Below, piece by piece: positions 25,049 through 34,100 of a stretch of DNA of 64,000 nt. The notes beneath the pieces are model-generated. The model was given only the letters and a program-made list of their open reading frames with translations. It did no database searches and was not told where the DNA came from. The position numbers and the translations under genes were made by a program. Every line of letters starts with the position of its first letter. Position 1 is the first letter of the stretch. The stretch is from an uncultured Ruminiclostridium sp. (GTDB lineage Bacteria; Bacillota; Clostridia; Oscillospirales; Ruminococcaceae): assembly GCA_947623915.1 (NCBI GenBank), contig CANQIB010000006.1, forward strand, positions 1 to 64,000, in the 5' to 3' direction.

Positions 25049-26712
25049 CAAAACGAATTTTCAGGTCTATATGTCTTGTGGCGATAGCGGTGTTTCTTGC
25101 CTCCGTGACGCTCTTTCTCTGTGTGCTTTATGATTATTTCGGAAATGTTCAGCAAAACGGGTTAAAGACGCAGACGGAGCTTGCGGCGCAGGGCGTCGAG
25201 GCTGTCGGCGCGGAATATTTTGAGGGACTTATTACAAAAGATTACCGTATCTCATGGATAAGTGCGGACGGAAAAGTGCTTTACGACAGCGAAGCAAACT
25301 CCTCCGAAATGGAAAATCACCTTGAACGCGAGGAGATAAAGGAGGCGCTTGAATCCGGCTACGGCGAAAGCTCGCGCTACTCAGCAACGCTTATGGAGCG
25401 CACACTTTACAGCGCAAAAAGGCTGTCTGACGGAACAGTAGTCCGCCTTTCCGTCGCACAGAGTACGCTCTTGATGCTGCTTCTCGGAATGATGCAGCCG
25501 CTTGTCGTGATAATCCTTATCGCGATCGTGCTATCGATGTTTTTAGCGTCGCGGCTGTCGAAGAAAATAGTAAAGCCGCTTAACAGCCTTGACCTTGACG
25601 ACCCGCTTTCAAACGAGGGATACGACGAATTGTCACCGCTGCTCCGCCGTATAGATACCCAGCAGCGGCAAATCAAAAATCAGGCTGACGAACTCAGAAA
25701 AAGGCAGGAAGAATTTGAAGCCGTTACCGAAAATATGTCGGAGGGGATAGTTGTCCTTAATACAAAAGGCATGATCCTCAGCATAAACCGCGCGGCGGAA
25801 AAGCTATTTGACACTTCACATGACTGCGTCGGACAGCATATGCTGTCTGTCAATCGCAGCGCCGAAATATCCGACCTTCTTTCTCAAATAGAAAAAGGCG
25901 TCCGCGCGGAGAGAACGCTTGAATTGAAAGGCAGAAAATACCGGTTAGATATAAGTCCTGTATCGGAGGATGAAAAAGTTACCGGCGCTGTTCTTTTGAT
26001 GCTTGATGTTACGGAGAAAGAGCAGGCAGAGCAAATGCGCCGTGAATTTACCGCTAATGTGTCCCACGAGCTCAAAACGCCTTTGCATACCATCGCGGGA
26101 TGCGCGGAGCTTTTGGAAAACGGCATGGTGCGCCCCGAAGATACGGCAAGGTTCTATTCTCAAATCAGTAATGAAACCGCCCGCATGATCTCTTTGGTGG
26201 AGGATATTATCCGCCTTTCCCATTTGGACGAGGGCGCGGAGGATATGAAACGGGAGCGCGTCGATCTTTACGAGCTTGCTGACCAAACGGTAAAGTCGCT
26301 TTCCCGCGAGGCAGAAAATGTCGGTGTTTCCGTCAGCATTGAGGGTGAAAACGCCGTGGTAGTCGGCGTACCGCAGCTTCTTGAAAGCATTGTTTATAAC
26401 CTAACGGACAACGCGATAAAATATAACCGTCAGGGCGGAACGGTAAATGTATCGGTAGAACGCCTTTCGGACAGCGTTTGCCTATCAGTAGCCGATACGG
26501 GGATCGGTATTCCATCCGAACATCGGGAGCGCATTTTCGAGCGGTTCTACCGAGTAGACAAGAGCCGGTCAAAAGAGCTTGGCGGCACAGGCTTGGGGTT
26601 ATCCATCGTTAAACACGCAGCAAGACTTCATAATGCGAAAATAGAGCTGCAAAGCGTTGAGGGAGAGGGCACGACGGTAAAGGTCACTTTCCCGACAGCA
26701 GAGGATAAATAA
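25045..26712 (+). CDS. phoR: Phosphate sensor histidine kinase
   Basis: A 555-residue kinase. Transmembrane helices lie at about 7-30 and 148-170 around an extracellular sensor of about 115 residues; then a linker, a PAS domain (about 230-330), HisKA with the phospho-His in VSHELKTPLH (about 340), and an HATPase with NLTDNAIKYN, DTGIGIP and GGTGLGLSI boxes. The start overlaps the phoP stop by 4 nt. Confidence 0.9.
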   Translation: MTKRIFRSICLVAIAVFLASVTLFLCVLYDYFGNVQQNGLKTQTELAAQGVEAVGAEYFEGLITKDYRISWISADGKVLYDSEANSSEMENHLEREEIKEALESGYGESSRYSATLMERTLYSAKRLSDGTVVRLSVAQSTLLMLLLGMMQPLVVIILIAIVLSMFLASRLSKKIVKPLNSLDLDDPLSNEGYDELSPLLRRIDTQQRQIKNQADELRKRQEEFEAVTENMSEGIVVLNTKGMILSINRAAEKLFDTSHDCVGQHMLSVNRSAEISDLLSQIEKGVRAERTLELKGRKYRLDISPVSEDEKVTGAVLLMLDVTEKEQAEQMRREFTANVSHELKTPLHTIAGCAELLENGMVRPEDTARFYSQISNETARMISLVEDIIRLSHLDEGAEDMKRERVDLYELADQTVKSLSREAENVGVSVSIEGENAVVVGVPQLLESIVYNLTDNAIKYNRQGGTVNVSVERLSDSVCLSVADTGIGIPSEHRERIFERFYRVDKSRSKELGGTGLGLSIVKHAARLHNAKIELQSVEGEGTTVKVTFPTAEDK

Positions 26713-26729
26713 TGCGGTATATAAAAGGC

Positions 26730-26761
26730 AAATCTCCCGCGGGCATGCCCGCGGGAGATTT
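26730..26761. terminator. Bidirectional terminator (perfect 32-bp palindrome)
   Basis: AAATCTCCCGCGGGCA and its exact reverse complement sit between the convergent phoR and cotJC genes, with TTT on each side. Confidence 0.9.
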
Positions 26762-26772
26762 TTGTCTGTCGG

Positions 26773-27330
26773 TTATTTTATCTTCGCCTGCAAAATGTCC
26801 AGCATTTCGCCGAAGCGTTGGAAATGCACGACCTCGCGTTCGCGGAGGAAGCGTATCGCGCAAGTTACGTCGGGGTCGTCGCACATACGAAGTATGTTGT
26901 CATAGGTAGCCCGCGCCTTTTGCTCCGCAGCCAAGTCCTCGGTAAGGTCCGCTATCGGGTCGCCCTTGGACTGGATATATGCGGCGGTAAAGGGCACGCC
27001 TGCGGCGTTGGCGGGATATACCGCGTTTGCGTGGTCGATATAGTAATCTCCCACCCCGTATCTGTCAAAGCTGCGCGCACCCTCTCCGGTGGTGAGCTGC
27101 GACACGATAGAGCCTATCATCTCAAGGTGAGAAAGCTCCTCGGTGCCTATATCCGTCAGCAGCGCGACGGCGCGTTTATCGGTCTGGGCAAAGCGCTGGG
27201 AAAGGTAGCGCAGGCTTGCCGCAAGCTCCCCGTCGGGGCCGCCGTACTGGGAAAGTATATAGCTTGCCAGCTTGGGATTTCTGTTTTTTATCACCACGGG
27301 AAATTCAAGTCTTTTTTCAAATATAAACAT
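26773..27330 (-). CDS. cotJC: Spore coat protein CotJC (manganese-catalase-like)
   Basis: A 185-residue ferritin-like protein with paired helices and carboxylate/His motifs (ELSHLEMIG near residue 69; EVVHFQRFGEML near the end) like manganese catalases. CotJC is a spore coat protein. It follows cotJB by 12 nt. Confidence 0.9.
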   Translation of the reverse strand: MFIFEKRLEFPVVIKNRNPKLASYILSQYGGPDGELAASLRYLSQRFAQTDKRAVALLTDIGTEELSHLEMIGSIVSQLTTGEGARSFDRYGVGDYYIDHANAVYPANAAGVPFTAAYIQSKGDPIADLTEDLAAEQKARATYDNILRMCDDPDVTCAIRFLREREVVHFQRFGEMLDILQAKIK

Positions 27331-27342
27331 ACCGCGTCCTCC

Positions 27343-27594
27343 TTATATCCACAGCCCGTTGAGCCAGTTCCACGAGCAGCCCTCGCCCGCGTTCTTCGCG
27401 CAAAGGGGATAGCAGGACTCTTCAAACGCCCGCTTGTACGCTTCGGCCTGCTTTACCGCCTCGCGGTATATCTCCAGCGCCTTTGCGTCGTCGGGGTGAG
27501 TATCGAGATACAGCTTCATGTCGGTGGCGAAAAAGTCCGCCGCCGCAAGCTGCTGCATCAGCTTTGCACATTGAGGCGAAATGTTACCTACCAT
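27343..27594 (-). CDS. cotJB: Spore coat protein CotJB
   Basis: An 83-residue CotJB-family protein; helical with DFFATDMKLYLDTHPDDAKAL and a Trp-rich C-terminus (CSWNWLNGLW). It overlaps cotJA by 11 nt. Part of the inner spore coat. Confidence 0.88.
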   Translation of the reverse strand: MVGNISPQCAKLMQQLAAADFFATDMKLYLDTHPDDAKALEIYREAVKQAEAYKRAFEESCYPLCAKNAGEGCSWNWLNGLWI

Positions 27595-27766
27595 TATAAA
27601 GACCCCTTTCGTATTCTTCTATAGTGAGATTAAGTTCGGGAAAGACTGTGCCGTTTTTCAGCGCCGCCTCCGGCGAATACAGCTTACCGAGCTGCTGGAA
27701 CGGAACATAAGCATACCCTGTGCGTATCTTCATTTTTGCCCCGCATTCGCTTTGTTCGTATGACAT
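27584..27766 (-). CDS. cotJA: Spore coat associated protein CotJA
   Basis: A 60-residue protein with the CotJA pattern AYVPFQQLGKLYSPEAAL followed by a short acidic tail. The ATG at 27766 is chosen for the AAGGAG 7-8 nt upstream; the open frame continues upstream to 27841 without a ribosome site. It opens the cotJABC operon, which implies a spore-forming lineage. Confidence 0.85.
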   Translation of the reverse strand: MSYEQSECGAKMKIRTGYAYVPFQQLGKLYSPEAALKNGTVFPELNLTIEEYERGLYNGR

Positions 27767-27894
27767 AGACGTTCTCCTTTCATGGACTTTTTCGGACAGC
27801 CGCTCTTTCGCCGCCCGAAAAGCCGTTTTATGTCGGCTCATACTAATTTATGCGGGTTTTGCTCATACGGTGACAGGCGGAGTTTTAAAAGGAC

Positions 27895-27923
27895 TTGCAA
27901 AAAAAGCGGAGTTATGGTATAAT
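27895..27923 (+). promoter_or_regulatory. Promoter of the gene at 27987
   Basis: TTGCAA (27895-27900) and TATAAT (27918-27923), spacer 17 bp. Confidence 0.7.
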
Positions 27924-27986
27924 TCAAATTAAGTTTATTGACGCGGTTTTGCCGTATCGGGCAGCCGAACGGAATAGGAGAATTTT

Positions 27987-28550
27987 ATGGACAGCTTTGG
28001 AGAACAACTTGTAAAAAAGCAGACCTCGTCTGCCGATATACTGAAAAAGGTGGCGATCGCGGGCGGCGGACTGCTGCTTTCCACCGCGCTCATGACGGTA
28101 TCTTTCTTTACCCGATTATACGCGCTGACGCTGTTGGCGGTGGGTATAATTTTCGGCATGGGCTGGTTACTTTCCGGCATGGGCTGTGAATATGAATACA
28201 TCGTGACAAATCAGGATCTTGACATAGATAAGATAATGGGCAAGCGCAAGAGAAAGCGTCTTATCACGGTAAAGCTGGACACGGTCGAGGATCTCGGCGT
28301 ATATGACGGCTCGCAGGGCGATGACGCGCAGGCTACCGTTATAGCCTCCGACGCGACGGGTATCAACGCGTGGTATCTTATAGCTCATCACAAGACGCAC
28401 GGCAGAACGATGCTGATATTCAGCCCGAACAAAAGGACCGTCCGCCTTATCGCGAACGGACTTCCCCATAAGATAAAGTCTAAGCTGGACCTTCCCGACG
28501 ACGAGCCGGAAGAAGAGGCGGAGGGAGCGGAGCGCGGCTCCGACGAATAA
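27987..28550 (+). CDS. Two-helix membrane protein, unknown function (DUF6106-like)
   Basis: A 187-residue protein with two hydrophobic helices (about 27-65), then a soluble domain opening with CEYEYIVTNQDLDIDKIMGKRKRKR, and an acidic tail. Clostridial proteins of this build are catalogued as DUF6106; that assignment is from memory of the pattern and is tentative. It shares a transcript with the carboxypeptidase gene 15 nt downstream. Confidence 0.65.
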   Translation: MDSFGEQLVKKQTSSADILKKVAIAGGGLLLSTALMTVSFFTRLYALTLLAVGIIFGMGWLLSGMGCEYEYIVTNQDLDIDKIMGKRKRKRLITVKLDTVEDLGVYDGSQGDDAQATVIASDATGINAWYLIAHHKTHGRTMLIFSPNKRTVRLIANGLPHKIKSKLDLPDDEPEEEAEGAERGSDE

Positions 28551-28565
28551 AGGAGCGTATCTATC

Positions 28566-29600
28566 TTGAAGGCATATTTTAAAACCGCAGCCGCCCTTTC
28601 CGCTTTGCTGCTGACAACTCTCTGCGCCTGCGGAAAGCTCGACCTCACCATGGACACGGGGGAAAGCGGCACGACCGCTCCGACCGTTTCACGGCAGCCT
28701 GAGCAGAGCCTGTCCGACCCCGACATAAAGACCGACAGCGGCTCATCATCGGAGGAAGTATTTAAGCCGGACGATGATTTTGTGGAATGTACGGCAGCGA
28801 TATGCTACGATTTGACGGAAGATAAAACGATATACGAAAAAAATGCGGATAAGCCGATATATCCCGCCAGCGTCACCAAGCTGCTGACCGCGCTTGTAGC
28901 GACGGAATATCTCGAAAGGGATCAAACCTGCACGGTAGGCAGCGAGATATACCTTGTCGCGGAGGATTCCAGCAGAGCTTGGCTGGAGGAGGGGGAGCAT
29001 TACACAAGGAACGACCTGCTCACCGCCATGCTTGCCCCGTCGGGAAACGACGCCGCCTATACCGTCGCGGCAAACGTAGTGCATACCGTCTACGGCGGCG
29101 ATATTGCCGACAGCGAGATAACCGAATATTTTTCGGTGCTGATGAACGAATATGCCAAAAAGCTCGGCTGTACCGATACGTTTTTTACCGTACCCGACGG
29201 CTATCATGACGACCGTCACGTCACCACCTGTGCGGATATGTTAAAGATAGCGAAAGCGGCGGCGCTGAACGCCGACATAGTAGCCATAACCTCCGACCCC
29301 GCGCCGGTCGTGTACGACCTTGAGGGCTACACCCACAGCTGGGAAAACGGCAATCTGCTGCTGACCGACCCGTATACCGATTACGAGACCTACGGGCTCA
29401 AGACCGGCTATACCGACGAGGCGGGCTTTTGCTTTGCGGGGCTGTCCGAAATGGACGGCAAAAGGATAATAACCCTTACGTTCGGCTGTGGGGTGGAATA
29501 CCGATATGAGGACACCTTAAAGCTGATGGATCTCGGTTTCGGGATATACGACAGCGAAAAAAATTATCGGGAAAGATACTGGATAGAGCCGGAAGAATGA
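28566..29600 (+). CDS. D-alanyl-D-alanine carboxypeptidase, lipoprotein
   Basis: A 344-residue penicillin-binding enzyme that trims pentapeptide stems of peptidoglycan. The lipobox is CAC (Cys about 21-22). The serine active site shows all three motifs: SVTK (about residue 100), SGN (about 157) and KTG (about 279). The start is TTG at 28566, 11 nt after AAAGGAG; no ATG fits. No C-terminal anchor helix is present, so membrane attachment is by lipid. Confidence 0.9.
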   Translation: MKAYFKTAAALSALLLTTLCACGKLDLTMDTGESGTTAPTVSRQPEQSLSDPDIKTDSGSSSEEVFKPDDDFVECTAAICYDLTEDKTIYEKNADKPIYPASVTKLLTALVATEYLERDQTCTVGSEIYLVAEDSSRAWLEEGEHYTRNDLLTAMLAPSGNDAAYTVAANVVHTVYGGDIADSEITEYFSVLMNEYAKKLGCTDTFFTVPDGYHDDRHVTTCADMLKIAKAAALNADIVAITSDPAPVVYDLEGYTHSWENGNLLLTDPYTDYETYGLKTGYTDEAGFCFAGLSEMDGKRIITLTFGCGVEYRYEDTLKLMDLGFGIYDSEKNYRERYWIEPEE

Positions 29601-29618
29601 CCGACGGAGAATTATAAA

Positions 29619-30626
29619 ATGAAGATACTTGCGATAGAAAGCTCCTGTGACGAAACCGCCGCGGCGGTGGTGGAGAACGGGCGGACGGTGCTGTCCTCCG
29701 TTATCTCCACACAGATAGACGAGCATAAGCTGTACGGCGGAGTAGTGCCTGAAATAGCCTCCCGCCGTCATTGTGAAAATATTACGGGAGTGGTAAAGGA
29801 AGCGCTGGAGCGCGCCGACGCCGCGCTTTCCGATATGGACGCGGTCGCCGTTACCAACGCGCCGGGGCTTATCGGAGCGCTGCTGGTGGGAGTCAGCTTT
29901 GCCAAAGGACTTGCGGCGGCTGCCGACCTGCCGCTGATACCCGTTCATCACATAAAAGGTCACATCGCCGCAAACTACCTCACTTCGTCGGAGCTTGAAC
30001 CTCCGTTTTTATGTCTGGTGGTTTCCGGCGGGCATACGCATATAGTAAAAGTCACCGACTACACCGAGCTTGAGGTGGTGGGAAAGACCACCGACGACGC
30101 CGCAGGAGAGGCTTTCGACAAAGCGGCGCGCGCAATGGGCTTTCCTTATCCCGGCGGAGTGTATATCGACCGCGCCGCCAAAAGCGGCGATCCCGCAAAA
30201 TACACCCTGCCGATACCCAAGACCCAAGCGCCGTACGATTTCAGCTTTTCGGGGCTTAAAACCGCCGTGATAAACCTTATCCACAATACGCGGCAAAAGG
30301 GCGGCGAACCGGACGTAAATTCGCTGGCAGCCTGCTTTCAGCAAACGGCGGTCACCATGCTGAAAGATAAATTCATCTCCGCCGCGTTGGAGCTTGGGGA
30401 AAAGAAACTTGCGCTTGCGGGAGGGGTCGCGGCAAATTCCGCGCTGAGAGCGGCGCTTTCCGACGCGGCAAAGCTGCACGGAATGGAATTTTACCTGCCC
30501 GATCTTTCGCTATGTACCGACAACGCGGCGATGATAGGCTGTCAAGGGTATTACGAATATCTCGCGGGCAATGTCGCGGATATGTCGCTGAACGCTTACG
30601 CTACCAAAAAACTGCATTGCTTATAG
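29619..30626 (+). CDS. tsaD: tRNA N6-adenosine threonylcarbamoyltransferase
   Basis: A 335-residue ASKHA-fold enzyme that transfers threonylcarbamoyl to A37 of ANN-decoding tRNAs with TsaB and TsaE. It starts ILAIESSCDETAAAVV, has metal ligands in VHHIKGHIAAN (about 108-118) and the GGHTHIV and GGVAANSALR motifs. Length fits. The product is matured by TcdA, encoded at 2990. Confidence 0.95.
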   Translation: MKILAIESSCDETAAAVVENGRTVLSSVISTQIDEHKLYGGVVPEIASRRHCENITGVVKEALERADAALSDMDAVAVTNAPGLIGALLVGVSFAKGLAAAADLPLIPVHHIKGHIAANYLTSSELEPPFLCLVVSGGHTHIVKVTDYTELEVVGKTTDDAAGEAFDKAARAMGFPYPGGVYIDRAAKSGDPAKYTLPIPKTQAPYDFSFSGLKTAVINLIHNTRQKGGEPDVNSLAACFQQTAVTMLKDKFISAALELGEKKLALAGGVAANSALRAALSDAAKLHGMEFYLPDLSLCTDNAAMIGCQGYYEYLAGNVADMSLNAYATKKLHCL

Positions 30627-30639
30627 AAAAGGAACGTTT

Positions 30640-31020
30640 ATGAAAAAACTACTGATTATACTGACGGCGGCCGCGCTGCTGCTCACCTCCTGCTCCGACC
30701 TTAAAAGTCGATTGCAGGGAAAATGGAGACTGAACAGGGTAGACGGGCTGAGCATAGAGGAATATACCGAGAAAAACGGTCTGGACGCGAGCGCGCTGGA
30801 TCAGGTCTGGATAATATCGGGGGACGAGGTCACCGTACAGGTAGGCTCGGTGTCGCTGTACGACGGAGCGGATATAGAGTATGTGAACGGCGGCTTTGAG
30901 TTTGAGGACAAGACCGTTATCGGCGGCGGAGCGGTACTGTACGACGCCGCGGAACAGACTCTTACCTTCGTATCGGAGGTAAACGGCAAAAAGACCGAAC
31001 ACGTTCTGGTAAAAGAATAA
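30640..31020 (+). CDS. Small lipoprotein, unknown function
   Basis: A 126-residue lipoprotein (lipobox LTSC, Cys 18) with a beta-rich body starting LQGKWRLNRVDG, a pattern seen in lipocalin-like and DUF5640-like domains. Gap from tsaD is 13 nt, so cotranscribed. Confidence 0.7.
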   Translation: MKKLLIILTAAALLLTSCSDLKSRLQGKWRLNRVDGLSIEEYTEKNGLDASALDQVWIISGDEVTVQVGSVSLYDGADIEYVNGGFEFEDKTVIGGGAVLYDAAEQTLTFVSEVNGKKTEHVLVKE

Positions 31021-31032
31021 TACCGTAAATTT

Positions 31033-31603
31033 GCGCGGAGAACGGCTGTGCCGGTTCTCCGCTCAGCTTGTCGAAAAAGTTTTTTCGACAATCTGGCAGA
31101 CTTCGAGAAACACGCGCAGACAAGGAAAGAGCCGCGATAGGCGTACAAGGGTACTAGACGTGACGGAGTCGGACACAAGTCGGTTTTTACAGGCATATTT
31201 CCGCCAATACTGCGTTGACCTCGCTAGGCATACGCAAGTATGCCGTCGTTCGGTCGCCTTGTCTTGACGAAAATCTGCTCTGTAAAAACGAACCTCACGC
31301 CGAGAGATTTTGGAGATAGTTTTGGCTCTTGCGACGCAGGCAGGCTAGCGCCTGCCGAGGAACAAGGGACAAAAATAGCCCAAAAGAATCGGCGTGAGGC
31401 GGCTTGTGTCCGACTCGCAACGTCTGTGAGCGGCTCTTGACATATTAAGAAAATTTGTGCTGTCGTTAAGTTTAAGCCGCAGGGCAGGAGTTTTGAATTA
31501 TACAAATTCAAAACTCCGACACGAACAGCCTTTCAGGCTGTTCGTAATGGTGCTGTGGGTTTATCGACAGTCTGAGCGGAGAACGGCTGTGCCGTTCTCC
31601 GCT
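31033..31603. repeat. Nested inverted-repeat region enclosing a diverged element copy
   Basis: The ends (31035-31074 and 31564-31602) share GCGGAGAAC-type hairpins and TCAGCTTGTCGA/TCGACAGTCTGA in opposite orientation. Inside are AAGTTTTTTCGAC-type and AAGAGCCGC repeats, then the element at 31157-31424, then GGAGTTTTGAAT/ATTCAAAACTCC (31487-31517) and CGAACAGCCT/AGGCTGTTCG (31522-31544). No credible gene. The whole may be an older insertion platform. Confidence 0.7.
31157..31424 (+). mobile_element. Copy 2 (diverged) of the 275-bp inverted-repeat element
   Basis: About 268 bp in the same orientation as copy 1. The ends (GACGTGACGGAGTCG... and its imperfect complement) differ from copy 1, but the stems are kept by paired changes: CCTCACGCCGA/TCGGCGTGAGG replaces CCCCGCGGCGA/TCGCCGTGGGG, GTTTTTACAG/CTGTAAAAAC replaces GTTTTTACGG/CCGTAAAAAC. 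The internal hairpin is CATAC-GCAA-GTATG. TA precedes the left end; the right end has TG, so one flank has decayed or the boundary is off by a base or two. Confidence 0.75.
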
Positions 31604-31610
31604 TTGTTAT
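31575..31610 (+). terminator. Terminator-like hairpin
   Basis: GCGGAGAACGG/CCGTTCTCCGC stem followed by TTTGTTATTTT. It closes the nested repeat region and could end plus-strand transcripts from tsaD and the lipoprotein gene. Confidence 0.6.
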
Positions 31611-31617
31611 TTTAAGC

Positions 31618-32520
31618 TCACACTCCGTCGGTATCCACCTCAAAAAACGTGCGCAATATCTCGTCGGCGGTCCGCCCGCTTTGGGCGAGCTTCATCACGG
31701 CGGCGACGCTCATTCCCGTGCCGTCGCCGTCCCCTTTTGAAACAAAGCTGAACACGCCGGAGGAATACGTCACCTCAAAGCATACCGAACGTATGCCGAA
31801 CATTCGGCAAAATTCCCAGCCCGACACGGTTATCCCGCCCACGCACACCGAAAGCACGTTTCCGTCGGCGTCGGTATTTACGGAGCTTATCCAGCTTGCC
31901 TCGTCGGGAGGCAGCGCCTTATCGGAGAACCTGCCGAGAAACAGCGACGAAAACCCCTCCGAGGTCATCTGGCAGCTGCCGGAATATCTCGGCTCGCTGC
32001 GGTCCGCCGCGCAGTACAGCTTTTTTGTCCACGGCATATCCATATTGCAGTCGGACGGGTCTATCAGCGCGCCGGAGGATATACGGCAGACGGGAAGATA
32101 AACGTGCCTGCCTTGGTAGGTCACGTTTGAGGAAAGGGCGTTCTTTGCGGCGTTTTCCGCCGCTTTACTCATCGAAAGATACTGCTCACCGTAATATTTC
32201 TCCGCCTCCTCTCGGCTCATATATTCCAAAGCGGGGAACACCGTACGGTCAAGCCCGTTCGTTTCGTAAAGATACAGCAAAGAGCAGTAAAGCGCCGCCG
32301 CGACGCAATCCAGTCCCTCCTCGTTCGTTTCGTCGGCGGAGGAGTAGTTTTTAAGCTGCGCCAAGATACAGCCGACAAGATATTCCTCCGTGTCGTATTC
32401 CCGACCGCGCACCGTTACCGTCGCGGGCGGTGCGGGCTTTTGTCCGACCGAGCATACAAAGAATATCGCGGCAGCGGCAAGCAGCAGCACCGCCGCCGCT
32501 ATAAAAATTTTCAGCTTCAT
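31618..32520 (-). CDS. SpoIID/LytB-like protein, divergent
   Basis: A 300-residue protein with one N-terminal transmembrane helix (about 5-25). The body keeps SpoIID features: the YDTEEYLVGCILAQLKN opening and a C-terminal GDGDGTGMSVAAVMKLAQSGRTADEIL segment that mirrors GHGHGVGMSQYGA. SpoIID cuts peptidoglycan glycan strands during spore engulfment. The usual catalytic Glu region reads AQL here, so activity may be lost or altered. It stands alone, away from other sporulation genes. Confidence 0.65.
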   Translation of the reverse strand: MKLKIFIAAAVLLLAAAAIFFVCSVGQKPAPPATVTVRGREYDTEEYLVGCILAQLKNYSSADETNEEGLDCVAAALYCSLLYLYETNGLDRTVFPALEYMSREEAEKYYGEQYLSMSKAAENAAKNALSSNVTYQGRHVYLPVCRISSGALIDPSDCNMDMPWTKKLYCAADRSEPRYSGSCQMTSEGFSSLFLGRFSDKALPPDEASWISSVNTDADGNVLSVCVGGITVSGWEFCRMFGIRSVCFEVTYSSGVFSFVSKGDGDGTGMSVAAVMKLAQSGRTADEILRTFFEVDTDGV

Positions 32521-32549
32521 AAGCGTATTTCTTCCTTTTTCGCTTTGAC

Positions 32550-32589
32550 AACCCGCATTGTTGACATTATGCGGGTTTTATGTTATAAT
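32550..32589 (+). promoter_or_regulatory. Promoter of citrate synthase with overlapping dyad
   Basis: TTGACA (32561-32566) and TATAAT (32584-32589), spacer 17 bp, a near-perfect promoter. ACCCGCAT (near 32551) and ATGCGGGT (near 32569) form an inverted repeat around the -35, a good position for a repressor. Confidence 0.75.
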
Positions 32590-32714
32590 TAGTTGTGTAT
32601 ATCGTCCTGTCAAACGGCAGACGCGACGGACAGACAGTAATATATATTCGCGTCGGGACAGGAATAGACCGTACAGGTGCAGAACAAAAACCTATTGAAA
32701 GGAGCTGCGTTATT

Positions 32715-34064
32715 TTGACTGACAGAGAAGAAAAATTAAAGCAGCTATGCAACGACTATGCGGAAAAGACCGCGATAGATCCGCATTTATATGAAAAATA
32801 CGCGGTAAAAAGAGGTCTGCGCAACGCCGACGGGAGCGGCGTGGTGGTAGGACTTACAAACATCTGCTGTGTACACGGCTATATGCTGAGCGAGGGTGAA
32901 AAGCACCCGATCCCCGGACAGCTCATCTATCGGGGCTACGATATAAACGACTTGGTGAACGGCAAGACCCGCGACGGACGGTACGGCTTTGAGGAAACGG
33001 CATACCTGCTGCTGCTCGGACATCTGCCGGACAAGCAGCAGCTTGAGGACTTCAAAAAGCTGGTGACTCATTTCAGGGAGCTGCCGCAATATTTTGAGGA
33101 AGATGTGATATTGCGCACGCCCTCCACGAATATAATGAACAAGATGGCACAGTCGGTGCTGGCGCTGTATTCCTACGACAAAGCGCCGGAGGACAAATCC
33201 ACCGAAAGCGAAATGCTGAAGGCGGTCTCCGTGATCTCCCGACTGCCCGCCATTATGGTCACGGCATATCAGGCTATGCGCCGCTACGTCCATAACGAAA
33301 GCATGATAATGCACCCGATAAACCGCGACGAGAGCCTTGCGGAAAGCATACTTTCCACGCTGAGGGACGACAGAGAATACACCAAGGACGAAGCGCGGCT
33401 GTTGGATCTTTGCCTTATGCTCCATGCCGAGCATGGAGGCGGAAACAACTCCACCTTTACCTGCCGCTGCGTCACCTCGTCCGGCACCGACGCGTATTCC
33501 ACCTATGCCGCGGCTATCTCCTCGCTCAAAGGACCGCGTCACGGCGGAGCGAACATCAAGGTAATGGAAATGCTGGAGTGCGTAGAGAAAAACGTCAAGA
33601 ACTGGGAGGACGACGGGGAGGTCGCCGATTTCCTGAACCGCATACTCGCCAAGGAGGAAAACGACCGCAGCGGGCTTATCTACGGCATGGGACACGCGGT
33701 ATACACCCTGTCCGACCCAAGGGCGCTGATACTCAAAAAAGCCGCCATGGAGCTTGCCGCAGGTACGGAGGTTGAGCCGGAATTTCGCCTGCTGGACAGG
33801 ATAGAACGGCTCACGCCGGAGCTTTTCTCCAAGGCAAGAGGAGATATAAAGACCATGTGCGCGAACGTCGATATGTATTCGGGTCTGGTATACAAAATGC
33901 TGGGGATACCGACCGATATGTATACCGCGCTGTTTGCCTGCGCGCGTATGCCGGGCTGGTGCGCTCACCGCATGGAGGAGCTGCAAAACGGCAAGCGCAT
34001 TATGCGTCCCGCTTACAAGACGCTGTCGGTAAACAAAAAATACATACCCCTAGACCAACGGTAA
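32715..34064 (+). CDS. gltA: Citrate synthase
   Basis: A 449-residue enzyme making citrate from oxaloacetate and acetyl-CoA. The active-site segments are LHAEHGGGNNSTFTCR (about residue 235), GPRHGGAN (about 275) and GMGHAVYTLSDPRA (about 320). Length fits the Clostridia form. The start is TTG at 32715, 10 nt after AAAGGAG; an upstream in-frame ATG-like extension covers the promoter leader and is rejected. It is monocistronic or leads the two envelope-protein genes. Confidence 0.88.
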   Translation: MTDREEKLKQLCNDYAEKTAIDPHLYEKYAVKRGLRNADGSGVVVGLTNICCVHGYMLSEGEKHPIPGQLIYRGYDINDLVNGKTRDGRYGFEETAYLLLLGHLPDKQQLEDFKKLVTHFRELPQYFEEDVILRTPSTNIMNKMAQSVLALYSYDKAPEDKSTESEMLKAVSVISRLPAIMVTAYQAMRRYVHNESMIMHPINRDESLAESILSTLRDDREYTKDEARLLDLCLMLHAEHGGGNNSTFTCRCVTSSGTDAYSTYAAAISSLKGPRHGGANIKVMEMLECVEKNVKNWEDDGEVADFLNRILAKEENDRSGLIYGMGHAVYTLSDPRALILKKAAMELAAGTEVEPEFRLLDRIERLTPELFSKARGDIKTMCANVDMYSGLVYKMLGIPTDMYTALFACARMPGWCAHRMEELQNGKRIMRPAYKTLSVNKKYIPLDQR

Positions 34065-34100
34065 ACGACCGAACAGGGGCTTTGAGAAAGAAAGGTTACG

